64,000 bases of DNA, from the NCBI GenBank assembly GCA_940671915.1, contig CALNVZ010002100.1, positions 12,271,297 through 12,335,296 of the forward strand, given 5' to 3'. A program made the translations under genes and the position numbers. This stretch comes from Paracentrotus lividus (lineage: Eukaryota; Echinodermata; Echinoidea; Camarodonta; Echinidae). Shown here piece after piece: positions 23,944-39,100 of the stretch (position 1 is its first letter; each line of letters begins with the position of its first letter). Below the pieces are notes generated by a model that saw only the letters and a program-made list of their open reading frames with translations, did no database searches and had not been told where the DNA came from.

Positions 23944-24171
23944 ATGAAGATTAACGCGAAAGTTCGTGGAGAATGGATCCTAATTCCCTGAAAAAACAAC
24001 AGAATACTGTGGACTGGTTGGGCAAGGAAAGTCTTTCTCGGTATCGGGCTATGAAGAAGTATGTGGAAGAAGATGAAGTCTCAGAAATCAGAAAAACTCA
24101 AGGCGGTAGTCTGCTCTTTCCTGATGACATGCTCATTGATATCTTAGATGAGAACGACTTTGTTCATGTTG
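23944..24171 (+). CDS. HAL: HAL copy B exon 1 with two overlapping start codons
   Basis: An ATG at 23944 opens [15 protein letters not shown], which matches the expected HAL N-terminus (human VRGEWLAVP), and then meets TGA at 23989. The downstream family sequence [18 protein letters not shown] is in another frame, so one base is missing near the A6 run after 23989. A second ATG at 23973, with A at -3 and G at +4, opens the correct frame ([10 protein letters not shown]) and needs no other change. I use 23973 as the working start. The exon ends GTT-G before donor GTGAGT, in phase 1. Confidence 0.7.
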
Positions 24172-27100
24172 GTGAGTAGACCCTATAGTATAAAAGAATA
24201 AGTGTGGGGACAGATATTAACATTTGATTAACAAATACTTAGATTCTATCTTGGTCTATTTTACCAATTTTTGCCTCTTGGACTGTTCTTGAGCTCTATT
24301 AGATACTTTGTATTGTATTGTATTGTATTGTATTTATTTATTACCAACATTGCAAAAAATATACATAAACAGAATTCAATATAAATATGCATTTGGTAAA
24401 TGGAGCCAACAAATAGATAAAGCTAGTCTAGGTTAATTGGCCCCGTCTAGTTTGCTTACTGTGATTATATATATACAATTCATAAAGTAAAACATATGTA
24501 CAAATTATTACATCATATTTAAAACATATGTACAAATTATTACATCATATTTTAAAGTATTTACACTATTTACATACGAAATTAATTAAATATGAATATA
24601 CTCTGCAAGAAGAATTGCTTACATGATTGTCTAAAAGTTTTCTGTGATTTAATTTTTCTAATATCATTTGGAAGAGCGTTCCATATGACAGCACCTGAAT
24701 ACGATACAGACTGTTTTCCAAGATTTGTTCTTACTTCGATGAGTGTTATATTCTTATTTTCGTTACTGAAATGATAATTAACATCACATAAACAAAAAGC
24801 AATTTCTTCAACAAATATAAGATAGGCCTACCGAAATCGTACAGACCTGCAGGCTGAAACAATGAATTTATCTGTGAAACTCAATTTTCTCAAAGTTGTC
24901 TTCTCTCGGAAGTCTCTGGAAATGGTAGGCTAATCAGTAATAATGTGCACATAAATTCAAACACAATTTCCGGGTTCATTCTAGTAGGATGGGGGGGGGG
25001 GGGGGGGTCCGTTGTGCGGACACTTAAGCACATAAAAACATAATCTTATGCTCTGGATTTATTCAAAATTTGTGCAGTAAACAGCAAAAACATTTGTGAA
25101 TATTTGTGCTTTGTTATATTGCCTGATATTACTTTCAATCGATTAATGAAATGTTGATCACAAAGGTCCTAAAATTGCCGCCTTGTCCGGACAAATAACC
25201 CGTCCGGACACACAACAACCGAGTATACAATACCCAATGTGTGGTTAAGAACTAATTGGGAGATGAAATATGAAACTTTATATCAACATGCTTTAGATTG
25301 AGTTGTAAACAAACTTTCACAATGATGTTGTTGTTACTGCACTCATTTATTTATTTTATTTTTTTAAATTTTTTTATTACAGTATTGAAGTCGGACATTG
25401 CCTACAAGTCAAGCTTGAATGCAGACACTGGGAATAATAGTTTCAGCATGGATATATCACAGGGCTCTCCTCCAATAATGTATCCTTAAAAAGCTGATTG
25501 TGGCTATAGATCTGGTTCAGTTGGCTTCGTGTTCAGGCCTTATACCGCTCCAATGCATCCATAGTTACTGAGAGATGATATAAGCATAATTCATTTCTTT
25601 CAATAGATTTTAAATGCTTATCGAATGAACTAACAAACTATATTGTAGCCCATACTTTATTATGACAGCAGCAAGAATTTATCAATATATTTTTTTCGAT
25701 AATGAGTCAAAAGTATTACAAATCTCTGTTGTTGACGAGTATAATAATAATACTTTATGTAAATCAACCTCCACAAATGCTTTTTGCTGCCCCCCTGCAT
25801 ATAGTATACATAATGTTTTAAATGAAAATTTGCAATGAATACAAAAATGAATTACAAATTCATTTGGAGTAAAAGCCAGCTCTGGACATAATTATTTATA
25901 ATATAGGCCAAACCATTTTGCATTTATAGATCCACATGAACTTTTTTATCTGTTTAAAAAAAAAAAAAAAACAATTCTGACTGCGTGTCCAATGAACTAT
26001 ACAACTTGCATCTAGGTTGATGTTAGGCTGATGTAGGGCATTTCCTAATTTGTAGTACAGTGTAAGTTAACAAAAGTCTGAGGACTGGAGGGAACAACAT
26101 CTAGAATTTGTGATGTCCCAAGGGCTTACAAAACTAGATCACAATAGTTATATTTAATAGTTAACCCTCAACTAATTGAAAAGATCAATGAATAAAAGTT
26201 GTCAAATATTGAGTGCAGTGCCAGGGGGAAAAATTATGCTAATATGCCTTGCCATTATGCTCTTTGTTTTTTTTTGTTTATCAGTGCACAACACACAACC
26301 CAAGCATAAGAAACCTGTGACAGTGTAATTTCTACCTGTGCAGGACAGCAGCTAGTATAGTATTTAGTATGAATAAGGAATTAGAAATTCACGGGTCCCC
26401 GATTCCGCAACTGGATATTGTTTGCACAAATGCAGGAATTGCTCTAGCTAAATCAACAATATTTTTCCGATTGTAGGCCTAATTGGAATGTAAATAGCAG
26501 TCTATTGCATACATAGAATGCTAAATGTGGAATATAAAAGATTATGTACTATTCCAGAATACATTGAAAAGTTAGGTCTGTTATATTTGACAGCTCATAC
26601 CCATTTTTAGGGTATGTATGCAATATTTATCTCCATATTAAAGTTGTGATTTTCTTTTGATAGCCTGCCTCAATTTTCTGCATAAACGAAAAAAGAAAGA
26701 AAAAAGAAGAAGTTGGAAAATTATATTTTGGAGGAAGTAAAAAGGCAACTGTGTGTAAGAAGATTGTGTGATTCAATGCTGAACATGTCAATACAGGATT
26801 TATCTCCCATTTTATTATGAATTTCCAGGTTTTTTTTTTTTTTTTTAAGTTTCCCCTGCACCCTCTCAATCTTAAACTCTCTTTTCAAATAGGAATTGCT
26901 CTCTTAACTCTCTCTTCATTTTGTTATTCACCAGAGTTATATTATTTCAATATATAATATATGATATCATAATATTTATATACAAATCATAGCCTGATTT
27001 GAAAGTACAATTTGTTGTGGAGAGAGGAGATAAGAACAAGTAAGTTTTCCTTAACCGTTCATTAAACTAGACCCAGCAGTAATGGTCCAGATAGTCGTGA

Positions 27101-30100
27101 GGTAAGAAGTCAATATCTCTTCTGGAAAATTCTTAAATTTTGTTTAAGATACTGAAATTTTACTGTAAAAATTTTATAGATAGTTGGCCCTATTCTTTAA
27201 AAAAAAAGAGGAAACTTCTCAGGCAAAAAGCTAATAGCTGGAGGAGTTGTTTGGTGCCTGAATTAGAGGTGTTACTGCAGATTTTATGGTTGAACAACTA
27301 TTTTGTCTGAGCATACTATTTAAAGGTGGTCCTTCACGAGCATCGCTAAACTAAAACGAGAAATCAAGAGGCGCTATGTGTGCTCGCAGCCATATTGTTC
27401 ACGAAGCTTAGAGCATGACTAAATTTGCATACGATTACACGCCAGCCAATCGCGATCGCGCTGTGAGAGCGATTCGCGATATACAACATGTGTGTGGATA
27501 CTGTTTGTGAGTACATCCATGGTATAAAGCACGTATCAGTGCATGAGCGAATACCTGGGCGGAATTCATTGCAGTGTTCGGTGTTCGGATTTTGAGATGT
27601 AATATATATATATATATATATATATATATCATTGCCAATAAGAAATTGGCTCATGACTTCGGCAATCGTTCGGGTGTTCTAGCTTTCGGTTTTTGGACCA
27701 CTGCGTAAGAGTCGCACATCGTTGGTATGAATGGGCAGCTTGCAAAGTTCGTTACCGCGTACGTATTTTGAACTCCCTCTACACTATGGGGAACGTACAT
27801 CTTTAAGTAAAATGACTATATTGTAGCTGCTGAAATCGGCTTGAATTTACAATTAGAGAAGACTCTCCTATATATTGTAGCTTGACAAAGTTTAATTACC
27901 CTCTCCCTTGTAAAGGGAAAGGGGAAGGATTAAACAGGATTAAACAGGTTTTCATGAGAACCTCTGCACATGTCTGCTACTAGCAAAATATAGTAGTTTA
28001 AATGCCCTATTATCAATGACGAATATATAGGTATACAAAGCTAGCCCTGTTGAGTTCCACATAGTGATGCCAATTATAGTAACCAGATGCACATCAAAAT
28101 AGTGAATTTGGGTGCTAGATCTGTCTGCAATGATAAACAAAATACCTCCTCTCTCAGAACAGTGACTTTGAAGTGAGTAAAAAAAAAAAGAAGAAAAAAA
28201 AAAGAGTGCGTTTCACTCATCTAGTCTATGAATCATATCCCCTAAAAATTACTTCTCCCCTTTTCCCACAGGCTTGGGAGGTTGGGGTATGAATACCTAT
28301 AATGAGACCTATAAATGATAAAGCAAAGAGAATATGTGAATATAATTGAATCGAACTTGAGGAGAAAATAAGTTGTTATTAGAAGGTAATGAAAATGAGG
28401 TAGAAGAATTTTCTGCTTTTACTTAGAAGGGAATCCAACTTTTATAGTGCAGTTGCTCTGGATGGAGGCAAGAAAATCAATCAAGTTTGAAGCAGGTATG
28501 AGTGTTTCCCAATTGCCTAACCAATTTGCCAAATTTTAAATTCATTTACAGTTTGGGATCTCATCTTAAAAACATTAATACTTTTGATTTCCTAAAATTT
28601 TTCCTATCCTTCCAAATCTTACTGTGAATTGGTTGTTTTCGCACAACTTAATCTCCAAAATTTGGATTGTTCTTTGAAATGATTATATCAACAAAAAAAA
28701 TTATCTTAATGAACTTGAATAATTTCTTTTGGGATTTTTTATTATATCAAGGTTCTTACTCTGGATGGAGGAAGTTTGACCCCAGATGACCTTGTAAAAC
28801 TTGGTCAAGGTCAATACAAGATCAAGGTAATATGTTGTTGAAATTTATAAACATTTCCTTTTGTTTCCAGTTTTCATCAACTTTATAGTTCTCAGTCATT
28901 TCCCTATGATCCAATATTCTTTGTAAGATTTTCTAACATTTCTGCAATACTTTACTATTTACCAAATATTCCGTGTATTTCTTGATTTTTATGTTTTCAT
29001 GAGTGCTTTTAATGAAAGTCGTAAATAAAGTTTTAATTTTCAATTCAAATTGATATACCCTGACAATAATGATGCTAATTTTATTCAATGTTTTGTAGAA
29101 TTTTTTAATGACAAAGGCATATCAACAATGTCTTTTTATAGCTTTCAAATGTTGCCTGGGAAAAAGTGGCCAAGGCACGAGATCTCGTTGACAACATCCT
29201 GAAAGAAAACAAAGGTATATTGACATATTAATTTGACACATGCATGTATATATTGACATAGATGTATAGTAAGAAGAATTGACTCTCTCGTTAAATTATT
29301 TCTGATAAGAAATCAAAATAGTCCAAGTCAACTCACATTTTAACTTTTTAGTTAATAATTCATGATCAGTTATTGGTATATACAACAAACAGTCAAGAGG
29401 AAAAAGTATTTCTTTGCTTCAATGATCAAGATTTATTATCTACTAACATTAAGATTAAATTGCTCTTGGAAGTCATTTTGAAAGGAATTTGATTCGATTT
29501 AAGAGTTATGAAGCACTTTATTTAAGCTTAAAATGAGACATTATTGTTAAAAAGTAAGAATTTTGATTAATAGACCATATTTGGAATTAGAATAATGTCC
29601 AAATTTGTTATGTAAATGTGAATGAGAATTAAAGTCTTTTTCTTTTTCTGATTTCATTCCTATCATAGTTGTCTATGGCATCAACACTGGTTTTGGGAAG
29701 TTTGCCCGAGTTGTAATTGCACCAGATAAGCTAAGGTAAATGTTTTAAACGACACTAACTATAAATTTACTGTCAAGCTAAAATTAAAAAGTGCTGTCAA
29801 TACTGTGTAATAAAATTAGAGATAAGTTGTGTGATGAGACACAAACAAGTATCAACTTAAATATGTTAACAATTTTTCACCTATTAAAAATTGAACAGCA
29901 TTCATTATGACATGATATGGAAAGCCTAATTCCTAAATGAGCTTGATCTTCTTTGGATTAAAGTTGAGTTACCATCAGGCCATTATTCAAGATTATTCTA
30001 GTCTTTACACAACTGTAAGAAAAATTCTTTTTGATACGGATAGAGATCATTGAGAAAATTGACGTCGAGAATGACAAGGCTTAATACATATAAACTCATT

Positions 30101-33100
30101 GGCCGCTATTCTGTGAGCAAGACTGAGTTGCACGAACTTAGATTCGTGCAAAGCTAATTTGCGAATCCTCTTGTCTGATGTAGATTGATGCATCAACAAT
30201 AAAAAAGGAGTTCCATCACAATAGCTTTTGCCACGAACTTCAAGTAAGGCTACAACTGCAGTTATCGGTTCAGAATATTGGCCAATTGTGTTAAATCCCT
30301 TTTGCTATCATTAGAAGCTGAAGAGAATTTTTGATCCGCTCTCCACTGCGTTGGGTGGGGATCGGCGTCCGCCTTCATCTCTCAGAACCACGCGGTTAGC
30401 TACTACCCTGAGGATCAACATCCTAGCTAAGGGGTTCATGGTTACTCTCAGATTCAAAACCTGGAGAAGTCTCATAGCTGCTCTCAATGTAAGAAATGTT
30501 TTTTTTTTCTTTTGTATACAGAGTGGAGTCTCAAAAAAAACTACACCTAGAAAAAATTGTCAATAAAAAGAAACTAATTTATGAAATCCTAACATTATTT
30601 TACATATTCTGAAAGATTAACTCCTCCCGCATCTTCTGGTACCATTTTTGTGTGGTATGTCTTTACGCTTGGATTAACACGACGTATTGTTTGCGAACAT
30701 GTAAATTTCGAATTGTGCCAGGGTGGGGATGAAACTGAAACAAAAAAAGCTGACAATAAGCAACTCCAGCATGAATAAAATGGCATAATTTTTTAACGAA
30801 AATGTATTCCGCTTAATAACTTGGCAAGGGTGTTGTTACACATATTGACTACATTTTGTATGAAAATGAGATAAATCTGTAGAGTCAGGCATGAGTGAGC
30901 ACACATCAAAGACAAAATAATCTTTTTTCAAAAGTATTAGGAGGCCGATTTAGGTCTGTCAGTGGCAATTTACTCTTTGATGTGTACTCATTCGTGCATT
31001 ACTTGACGAGTCAATCTAATTTTCAAACAAAATGTAGTCAATATGTGTAACAACACTCCTGCCAAGTTATTAAGAGGAAGACATTTTCGTTAAAAAATTA
31101 TGCTATTTTATTCATGATGGAGTTGCTTTTTTGTCAGCTTTTGTTGTTTCAGTTTCATCCCCACCCTGGCACAATTTGAAATTTGCATGTTTGCAAACAA
31201 TGCGTTCGTGTTCATCCAAGCGTAAAGACATACCACACAAAAATGGTACCAGAAGATGCGGGAGGAGTTACTCTTTGAGAATATGTAAAATAATTTAGGG
31301 TTTATAAATTGGTTCTCTTTTTATTGACATTTTTCTAGGTGTAAAGTTTTTTTTGACTCACTCGGTATAATATGCAATTTGCAAACAATAACCTTGGGCA
31401 TCAAAAATCAATTGTTGACAGCTGGGCATGCTGGCAAAAGGGAAAGTCCCAAGTTGGCTAATCAGATTTGTTTTTACTTATCGTTACTTATGGGCCCAGG
31501 AGTGATACAGAATCCAGGCTTAGTAATTCGGTTATCAAGGATTTAAACATTTCTTAATGTCCAACACATTTTCCTTGTTTTACAATGTCCCTCAGAATGG
31601 TTTTACAAGATAGATGGCACCATATGAATGTGTTGTTATTATTATCATTATTTTTATTATCTATAATTATTAAATATAAATTGTTATAAATGTTCTCTCC
31701 CATTTAGCATCTTGTCTATCAGTAGTGCCATGCAAGGGAACCGTAGGAGCGAGCGGGGACCTAGCTCCGTTGTCCCACCTTGCGCTAGGCATGATGGGAG
31801 AAGGCAAGATGTGGAGCCCAAAGAGTGGATATGCTGATGCCAAAGATGTAAGCTCGTGCAACTTTTCCATGCTGTTAGGACATTTGCATTTTTGAAGTGT
31901 TGATATAGCACATAGGAGGGGGCGGGGGTTAACCAAGTTGTTTGTAAGTTACGAACAACTTGACGAATGACTTGAATATGAAGAGCTAAATGGGACGCTC
32001 ATATGATTTTAATTTCATTTGCTAAAACTCAAAAATTTAGATTACATAGATTATCCATGTTACTCACTTGTCAAAATATAAACACCCTATATTATGTGAA
32101 AAATTGTTGAAAGAACTTAAATACTTTTTACATAGATCATGGAATAAAACACAACCAATGGTTAAATATTATAAATGGAACAATTTCTCAAGATTTTAAT
32201 CTCTTTGTTTTTGTTTTTATTGCAGGTTCTAAAAGCTCATGGATTAACACCTATTGAACTTCGACCCAAAGAGGTATTTTAATTCAGATTACTTTTATTA
32301 CCATGTGATGAAAAGTCCCATGATTCTGACTGTTTTTAGGCCAGCTCTTTTTTTCACACCTCGTCTTATGTAGTGTGAATAAGAAATACTTCCCATGTTT
32401 TAAAACATTTGTTTCAGTGGCCCACTGTGCGGACATGGGTGATTAAGATAGAAACGTGGTCGAAGGATGATTTTTTTTTTTCTAAACATGTGTTGGCCTA
32501 TGTGCTGAATTGCATATAATTTGGATGCCAAATGGTCAGTTATCAATAGGTTTGTTTGATAGGGTATGAAAGCTCACATAATTGTGCATTACAATTTGTA
32601 CATTGAATGAAAAGTATGTTCTGAGCCAGAAACCGCTTGGACAATTAGGGTTTAACTAGTTTAAGACTTCAGTTTAAGGAAAATGTGTGTCAGTGCAAAA
32701 TCAGCCTATCTTCAATGGGGTAATTGACGTTAATAGCAACAAGTATGTTGAAGGTAAAAGTGAGCAAGTAACTTTATTTTTAATTTTTTTTATGCAGGGC
32801 CTGGCACTCATTAATGGTACTCAACTCATTACATCACTTGGAGCAGAAGGTAAACTTTGACTGCGAATTATAAAATAAGAGCTGAGCTATTAGATTAATT
32901 ATGATATTTTGGCTTCTAAACAGTCACATTGAATTTATAATGATAAAATATATTAGAAATATATGACTTAATAACATAGAAGCATGCTGTAGGTTGATTT
33001 GATTTGATTTTAAAACAGTGTAAACCTCTTCTACTCTGTGGACTTATAGCAGTTACATCAGTATTAGAAGTAGTGTATCAAGTGTAGTAGTAGGCCTACT

Positions 33101-36100
33101 GGTAATAATAATTCAGATTTGTCATAGTTGGTATTAGAAGCAGGAGGTTTTGATCCAGGTTGTGGTAATGGTATTAAATTCAAGGAACTGTCGACATGGA
33201 AATATTTGGAATTTGTAATAAGTCAGCACATAAATTTAACTGTGCGAATCTTGGTGCATATACTTTATGTATCAGTTTTTAAAAAATAGGAATATTAAGC
33301 ATTTCATTTGTGTTTTTAGAAATGTGATGTGAAATGATTTTCTGAATGATACCTTTTGTAATTTCTTTGTCTATATTTCATCAGCAGCTTTTAAATATTT
33401 CAAGAGAAACATGAATAATGGCAGTATGACTGATTCCCATATCTTATAAATTTTTATTTTGTTAGCTGTGGAGCGAGCGTATACCATTGCCCGCCAGGCT
33501 GATGTGGTTGCAGCACTTACTCTTGAGGTTCTGAAAGGGACAACTACTGCCTTTGAGAGTTGTAAGTTTTTATATCATTTATGAATGTTTTTTTAAAGAA
33601 AATGATGCAATTATACATGTGTTTCTAGACATTTTATATCCATGGTGAATGGCTTTATGGTAAAAGATGTTTTTTATTTCAAATTTTGATTTATTTAAAA
33701 TTCTAGAAATAGATCTCAACTGACCTACTCTGTCGTGTCTTAATGTAACAGCTATAAAACTTGTTCTACGAAAGATAGATTACACGGCTTTCTTTGTCTT
33801 CATAGTTATGTTATCCTGTGTCTTATACGTGAACAGCAAAATGGAACAAAACGTTCATGCGATATCTTTCCAGAGCATAATGATTTGCTTCTTTTGTACT
33901 AAATGTCAAATTTTCTACTGAATGCACTGAGAAATTACTACTTTAATTACTTTTGGGCTAAATACTGTTTAAATGTGATATGATTCAAATGCAAGTGAAA
34001 GATCTTCAAAACTGATGAAAACTATTAAACTGGTGGCAGCGGTGGGATATACTGAATAATCATAAGCGACTGATGATGAAAAGAAAATGGAATTGATATT
34101 AATCGGCAGTATCAACTGTCTCAAGCAGTTTAGGTGCTAAAGGGTTAAACAGGCATCCATTGTGGGTCGAAAATGGTTTACCAATCAATATGGAGCTTGA
34201 ATTCAAGTTGTTCTTTTGATAATAGTAAAACCTCAGATTCAAGAAAATGACCAAACCATTATTCTTAACTCTGACAGGCATCCATCGTGCCAGACCTCAC
34301 AAAGGTCAGCAATTGGTTGCAAGACGAATCCAGTCTTTGCTTCATTCTGAGGTGCATCCATCTGAGATCTCCATCAGTCATCGGTTCTGTGATCGGGTTC
34401 AGGATGCTTACACCCTTAGATGCTGCCCTCAGGTATGAAAGTAGACCAAATTAATAATAGACCAAAGGGGTTTAGCTAATGTGTTATTAGACAAACAGAG
34501 AATTAGACGATCTGCTAATGGATCAAGTGGATATGAATCTATGACATCACAATTTTCATATCAGGACAACAACCCCTGGTCAATTACCTACCGGGATAAC
34601 TACCCTTGACAATTAGTGTTACCATTGGGTGATATATGACATCACCATGGTCTTATCAGGACAGCTTCCCCTGGATAGTTAAACCCAAGACTGCCACACC
34701 AATAATTAGGGTTAGCATTGAGTTATGCATGACATCACTGTGGCTGTTTCAGGACACCAGCCCCTTGAAAATTACCTCAGGACAATTACCCTCATAAATA
34801 GGATTAGCATTGGGTGATGTATGACATCACCATGGATGTACATGTATAAGGACAACCTCCTAGACAATTAAAACTAAGGACAGCTACCACAACCCCCTGT
34901 AGTTGTGGTTAGGTGTAGAGTTAGGGGATAATGTTTTATTTATTTATGGTTTGGGAGGGGGGCAGGGGTAGCTGTCCACAGTTTAGTTGCCCTAGAACCC
35001 ATCATGGCTCATCAGTGATAGAGCAGAGCTCTCATATTAAACAGAAGTTCCTAGTTCCAAAAGCAGGTATAAAGCTGGTGCCCTCAATCACAAAGTCCCT
35101 CATATAAGCCTGAAAGCTATATGTCCACTGTTGACTCAAAGCATAAGTACTCCCATTATATCATATCAGTTCAGTTGGATACCAACTCATTTTTATCAAT
35201 TACACTGGGAAACCAGTAATACCATAGGCTTAATGCGTGATATATTTTCAAACTCCTCACATAAAGAATGGTGGTCATATTTGTGGGTCATTTATTTTAA
35301 GTTCAGTTTGATATTTAACAAATGTCTGTTTTTCCTGCTATTCACAGGTGCATGGCGTGGTATGGGATACAATTGAGTTTGTTAAAGGAATCATTACCAC
35401 AGAGATGAACAGTGCCACAGACAATCCTGTATCCTTCTATATCACAAAAAATATTTTCTTACCAAATTTTCTGTCGTTTGGTACCCAATATCAGTTATAA
35501 TCATCAGTAAAGTTGTGATTTTGGATTAATATCCATTAAATTAAGATGTGTTTTGGGATTTCAGCTGGGATACATTTGATTCTGTTGTATTCTTAAATAA
35601 TAACTGATACACACAGAAACATAACAATTCAAAATAATTATTTTTTGTTTGTAATTAACAGAACTGTACAAGAATATTTAAAAATACCAGTAATGTTTTT
35701 TTTTTTTTTTTGGTACTTCTTGTACCGATAGTATGTCTTTTAGTTGATATTTTTCCTGAGCATTATCAATATCAGATGGTGTTTTCAGACCAGCATGAGA
35801 TCTTATCTGCAGGAAACTTCCATGGAGAATATCCAGCCAAGGTAGGATATCAATTTTTATCCACGTTGTCTTGCTCTCCGTCAATCAAGCTTGTCTGTTA
35901 TTATGTTATATCAAGATCCTCTTAAGATATGAACTTCGAACTTGATCATGTATATATGTATCACTATAAGAAGACGATCGGATTAGATGTTGGAGGATTT
36001 CACAGAGGTTAACTTGATATTCAGACTTGATCATATGTATCATCATAAGAAGACAATCTGATTAGATTTTGGAGGATTTCACAGCGGTAAACTTGTTAAA

Positions 36101-39100
36101 TTCCATGAATTTGCCTAGTTATTTTGATCTGCTTTAGATGTGAACTTTGAACTTGATATTATAATGTAGCATGTATTACCATAGGGAGAAAGCTGATCAG
36201 ATTTTGAAGGATGCAGGTCAAAGGCCAAGATTCAAAGAGGTCAACTGAAAATCTTGATATCAGGTCCCTGAGTTAAGTTAATATATATATTTTTCATTTG
36301 TGTACAGGTCTTGGATTACCTTGCAATTGGGATTCATGAACTTGCAAGCATCAGTGAGCGTCGCATCGAGAGACTCGTCAACCCACGTAAGTTTTTTTTT
36401 TTAAACTCAATGTTTAAAAGAAAGTTGGGTTTACATTTCGTATAAAAAAATGTAATAATGACTTCAATCAGAAGGCAATGCAAATTTGGTTAATTTTCAG
36501 ATTTAACTAAAGTTTTACTGTTGTATGTATGATTATTTATCAAGACAAGGTCAGTTCAGTTTGTTCTTTCCATGTTTATGAAAAAAAAAATGTATGCAAA
36601 CTGCCTTAAATTTTATAACACATAGACATCTACCTGTCTTCCTAAGTATGCCATTTTATAATAGCAGATTATGAAATAGGATTACAAGGAACTCAATGTT
36701 TTATATTTTGGGGTTGTCTTTTATTAGATTTGAGTGAGCTGCCTGCTTTCTTGACAAAGGAAGCTGGTCTCAACTCTGGTTTTATGATAGCACACTGTAC
36801 AGCAGCAGCCTTGGGTGAGTTTATACTTCATTTCTATTTTTGTATTATGTAAATAACAGAAGTATTTGGCGAAAATATAGTGATCAGCATTCAAAAATTA
36901 GTCTTACAAATTGTTCCTTTAGAAAAATGATTGGAAAATTAAAAATAGATTTTTCTTTGAACCACAGAGGGTTATGCGGCAGTCACATGTACATAGCGCA
37001 AGACCAGCGCATGGAAATTTGTGAAACTGGCCAACAACTCGCACACAGAGCGTATACATAGACAACGCATATTAGTTGGCTTGGCACGCTCGACGAAGGA
37101 ATAACACAAACCTAGCGCATACTGCACGTTGGCCATGCGTCTTACATGTGGCTGCTCCATTATATGGGTGTTGCATTGACCGGAGTCTTGTCCATTATAT
37201 CTATTTCTTTTGTTTATTTCCCTCAAATTTATTATTTTGTTATAGAGTCAATGGAGTTGTGAGTTAGGTTGCTACCGTCGTCTAGATCCAAACACTTTGA
37301 GAGTTGGATGCATGTAATATATATATCTTTGTGATAATTAAAAAAAATCAATGTCTTATTTCAGTTTCTGAGAACAAGGTATTGACCCATCCCAGCTCAG
37401 TGGATTCTCTGTCAACCAGTGCTGCTCAAGAAGACCATGTTTCTATGGGAGGCTTTGCAGCTAGGAAGTGCTTGGAAGTTGTTGAACATGTTGAACAAGG
37501 TAAAATGATGATGCTTTATGTAAGAGTATAGACGAATTCGGGCAGCTTTGCATGGAAGTGAGCCCTATACGTGTCCGCCATTACTGGGGCGCTTCTCGCA
37601 TAATTTTACTCCCTGCCCAATACCGGGTACCGGTAACGGCCCCGCGAGCCCGCCCAAGCGGGCCGGGCGGCTAGGTAGGCTAGCCTAGCCTAGCTAGCCG
37701 CGCCGGGCATATCATATGCAGCGCCCTGTTGTTTTGTAATGTCCCGAGGCCGAGCGCTTGATGAAGTTTGTACGTCGCTAACCTCTGCTACAACTACTTT
37801 GATCAACGGAGCCTTTTGTTATCAAGATGAATGAGTGGATAGACGATGTCCGTCAGTGGCCAAAATTAGAGTTTCAAGGTAAATTACTAATTGATTATTT
37901 CATCGATTTTGACGACAAAACCCAGCCGATCTAAGTTAGATCTGGAGTTAGCCTACCATGCCGTGAGGGCTAACTTTAACGTTAACTTATTTAGTGCTGT
38001 ATTATATTAAAAACAGAATGAATTAATATAATATGCCCACCCCCTGTAGTTCAGTGGTAACTATGTTGATGACAACACACACGAACCAGCAATTTGACCT
38101 CAATCATTGCCTGGTCCCAGACCTCAATTTTTTTTTTTTTATAATTTTTTTATAAACCTCTAACTTAACGTTAGAATCTAAATCTAGACCTAGTCTAGAT
38201 TTCTAGATCTAACACTACAGTTAGAATCTAAGTTTAACGTTACGACTACGGTATTAATTAACAACATTTGGGGTCTGCTAAAAAATTGAATTAGCCTAGG
38301 CCTACATGAATTTCATCCTCCTACTATTTTTTGGGGAGCAATATCATAAATTATCAATCTCCAAGATTTATTTATTACTATTAGGCCTAACTGTTAGACT
38401 CTAGATCCTCTCTTCTAGAGGTCTATTCATTGAGTGTAATTTTGGTGATGAGTTAATATTAATATTATGTTTTGGGGAGAGGTGAGTGGGGCGAAATTGT
38501 GGAAAGAATATTATTGAAGAGTCTAATCTCTTTGTTTTAGATTTGGTCTCTCTCCGAAAATGATTTCATAGGCATGACAGGGGAAGTGCACTGTTTTGCC
38601 CACATCGCATAAGTTTTGATAGATCTAGATCTTTTTTTACTTTTTTTTTTTACTTTTTTTTTTATAGGGAAGGGTCTACATGATTAAGCAGACATGCTAG
38701 TGCAGGAGAGATTAAGATGTTATAGCACCTGTGCAGTACAGTCTGAGATGAGAGCAGCAGGTAAAGGAAGTGGAGGAGATGCTTGAGAAAAGCGATCAGA
38801 TTGAGAAGATACCAAAGCCAAAAACAGTGAGTAGGTCTATCTTGCATTCTTGCCAATTCGGTCCAAGAAAGTTTTAAGCATAGTCTATTGCGGAATACCA
38901 AAGTAAAATGCAATGTAAAGAGATATCAAAAGCCTCCTTATTAAAAAAACAAAACAAAACAAAAACGAAAAGAAAAAATAGTGCATAGTAGATCTAATGG
39001 GTGAGATATGAAAATAACAAAGTCATCAGAGGCTGATTATTATGACTTTATTGGAAGTAAATTTACGTGTAGGTATTCGCAATGCACACTAACCTTAAAT

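Noticed and set aside
27364-27654. 96-codon minus-strand frame
   Set aside because: It contains an (IY)n run from a TA microsatellite and no recognisable domain or splice context.
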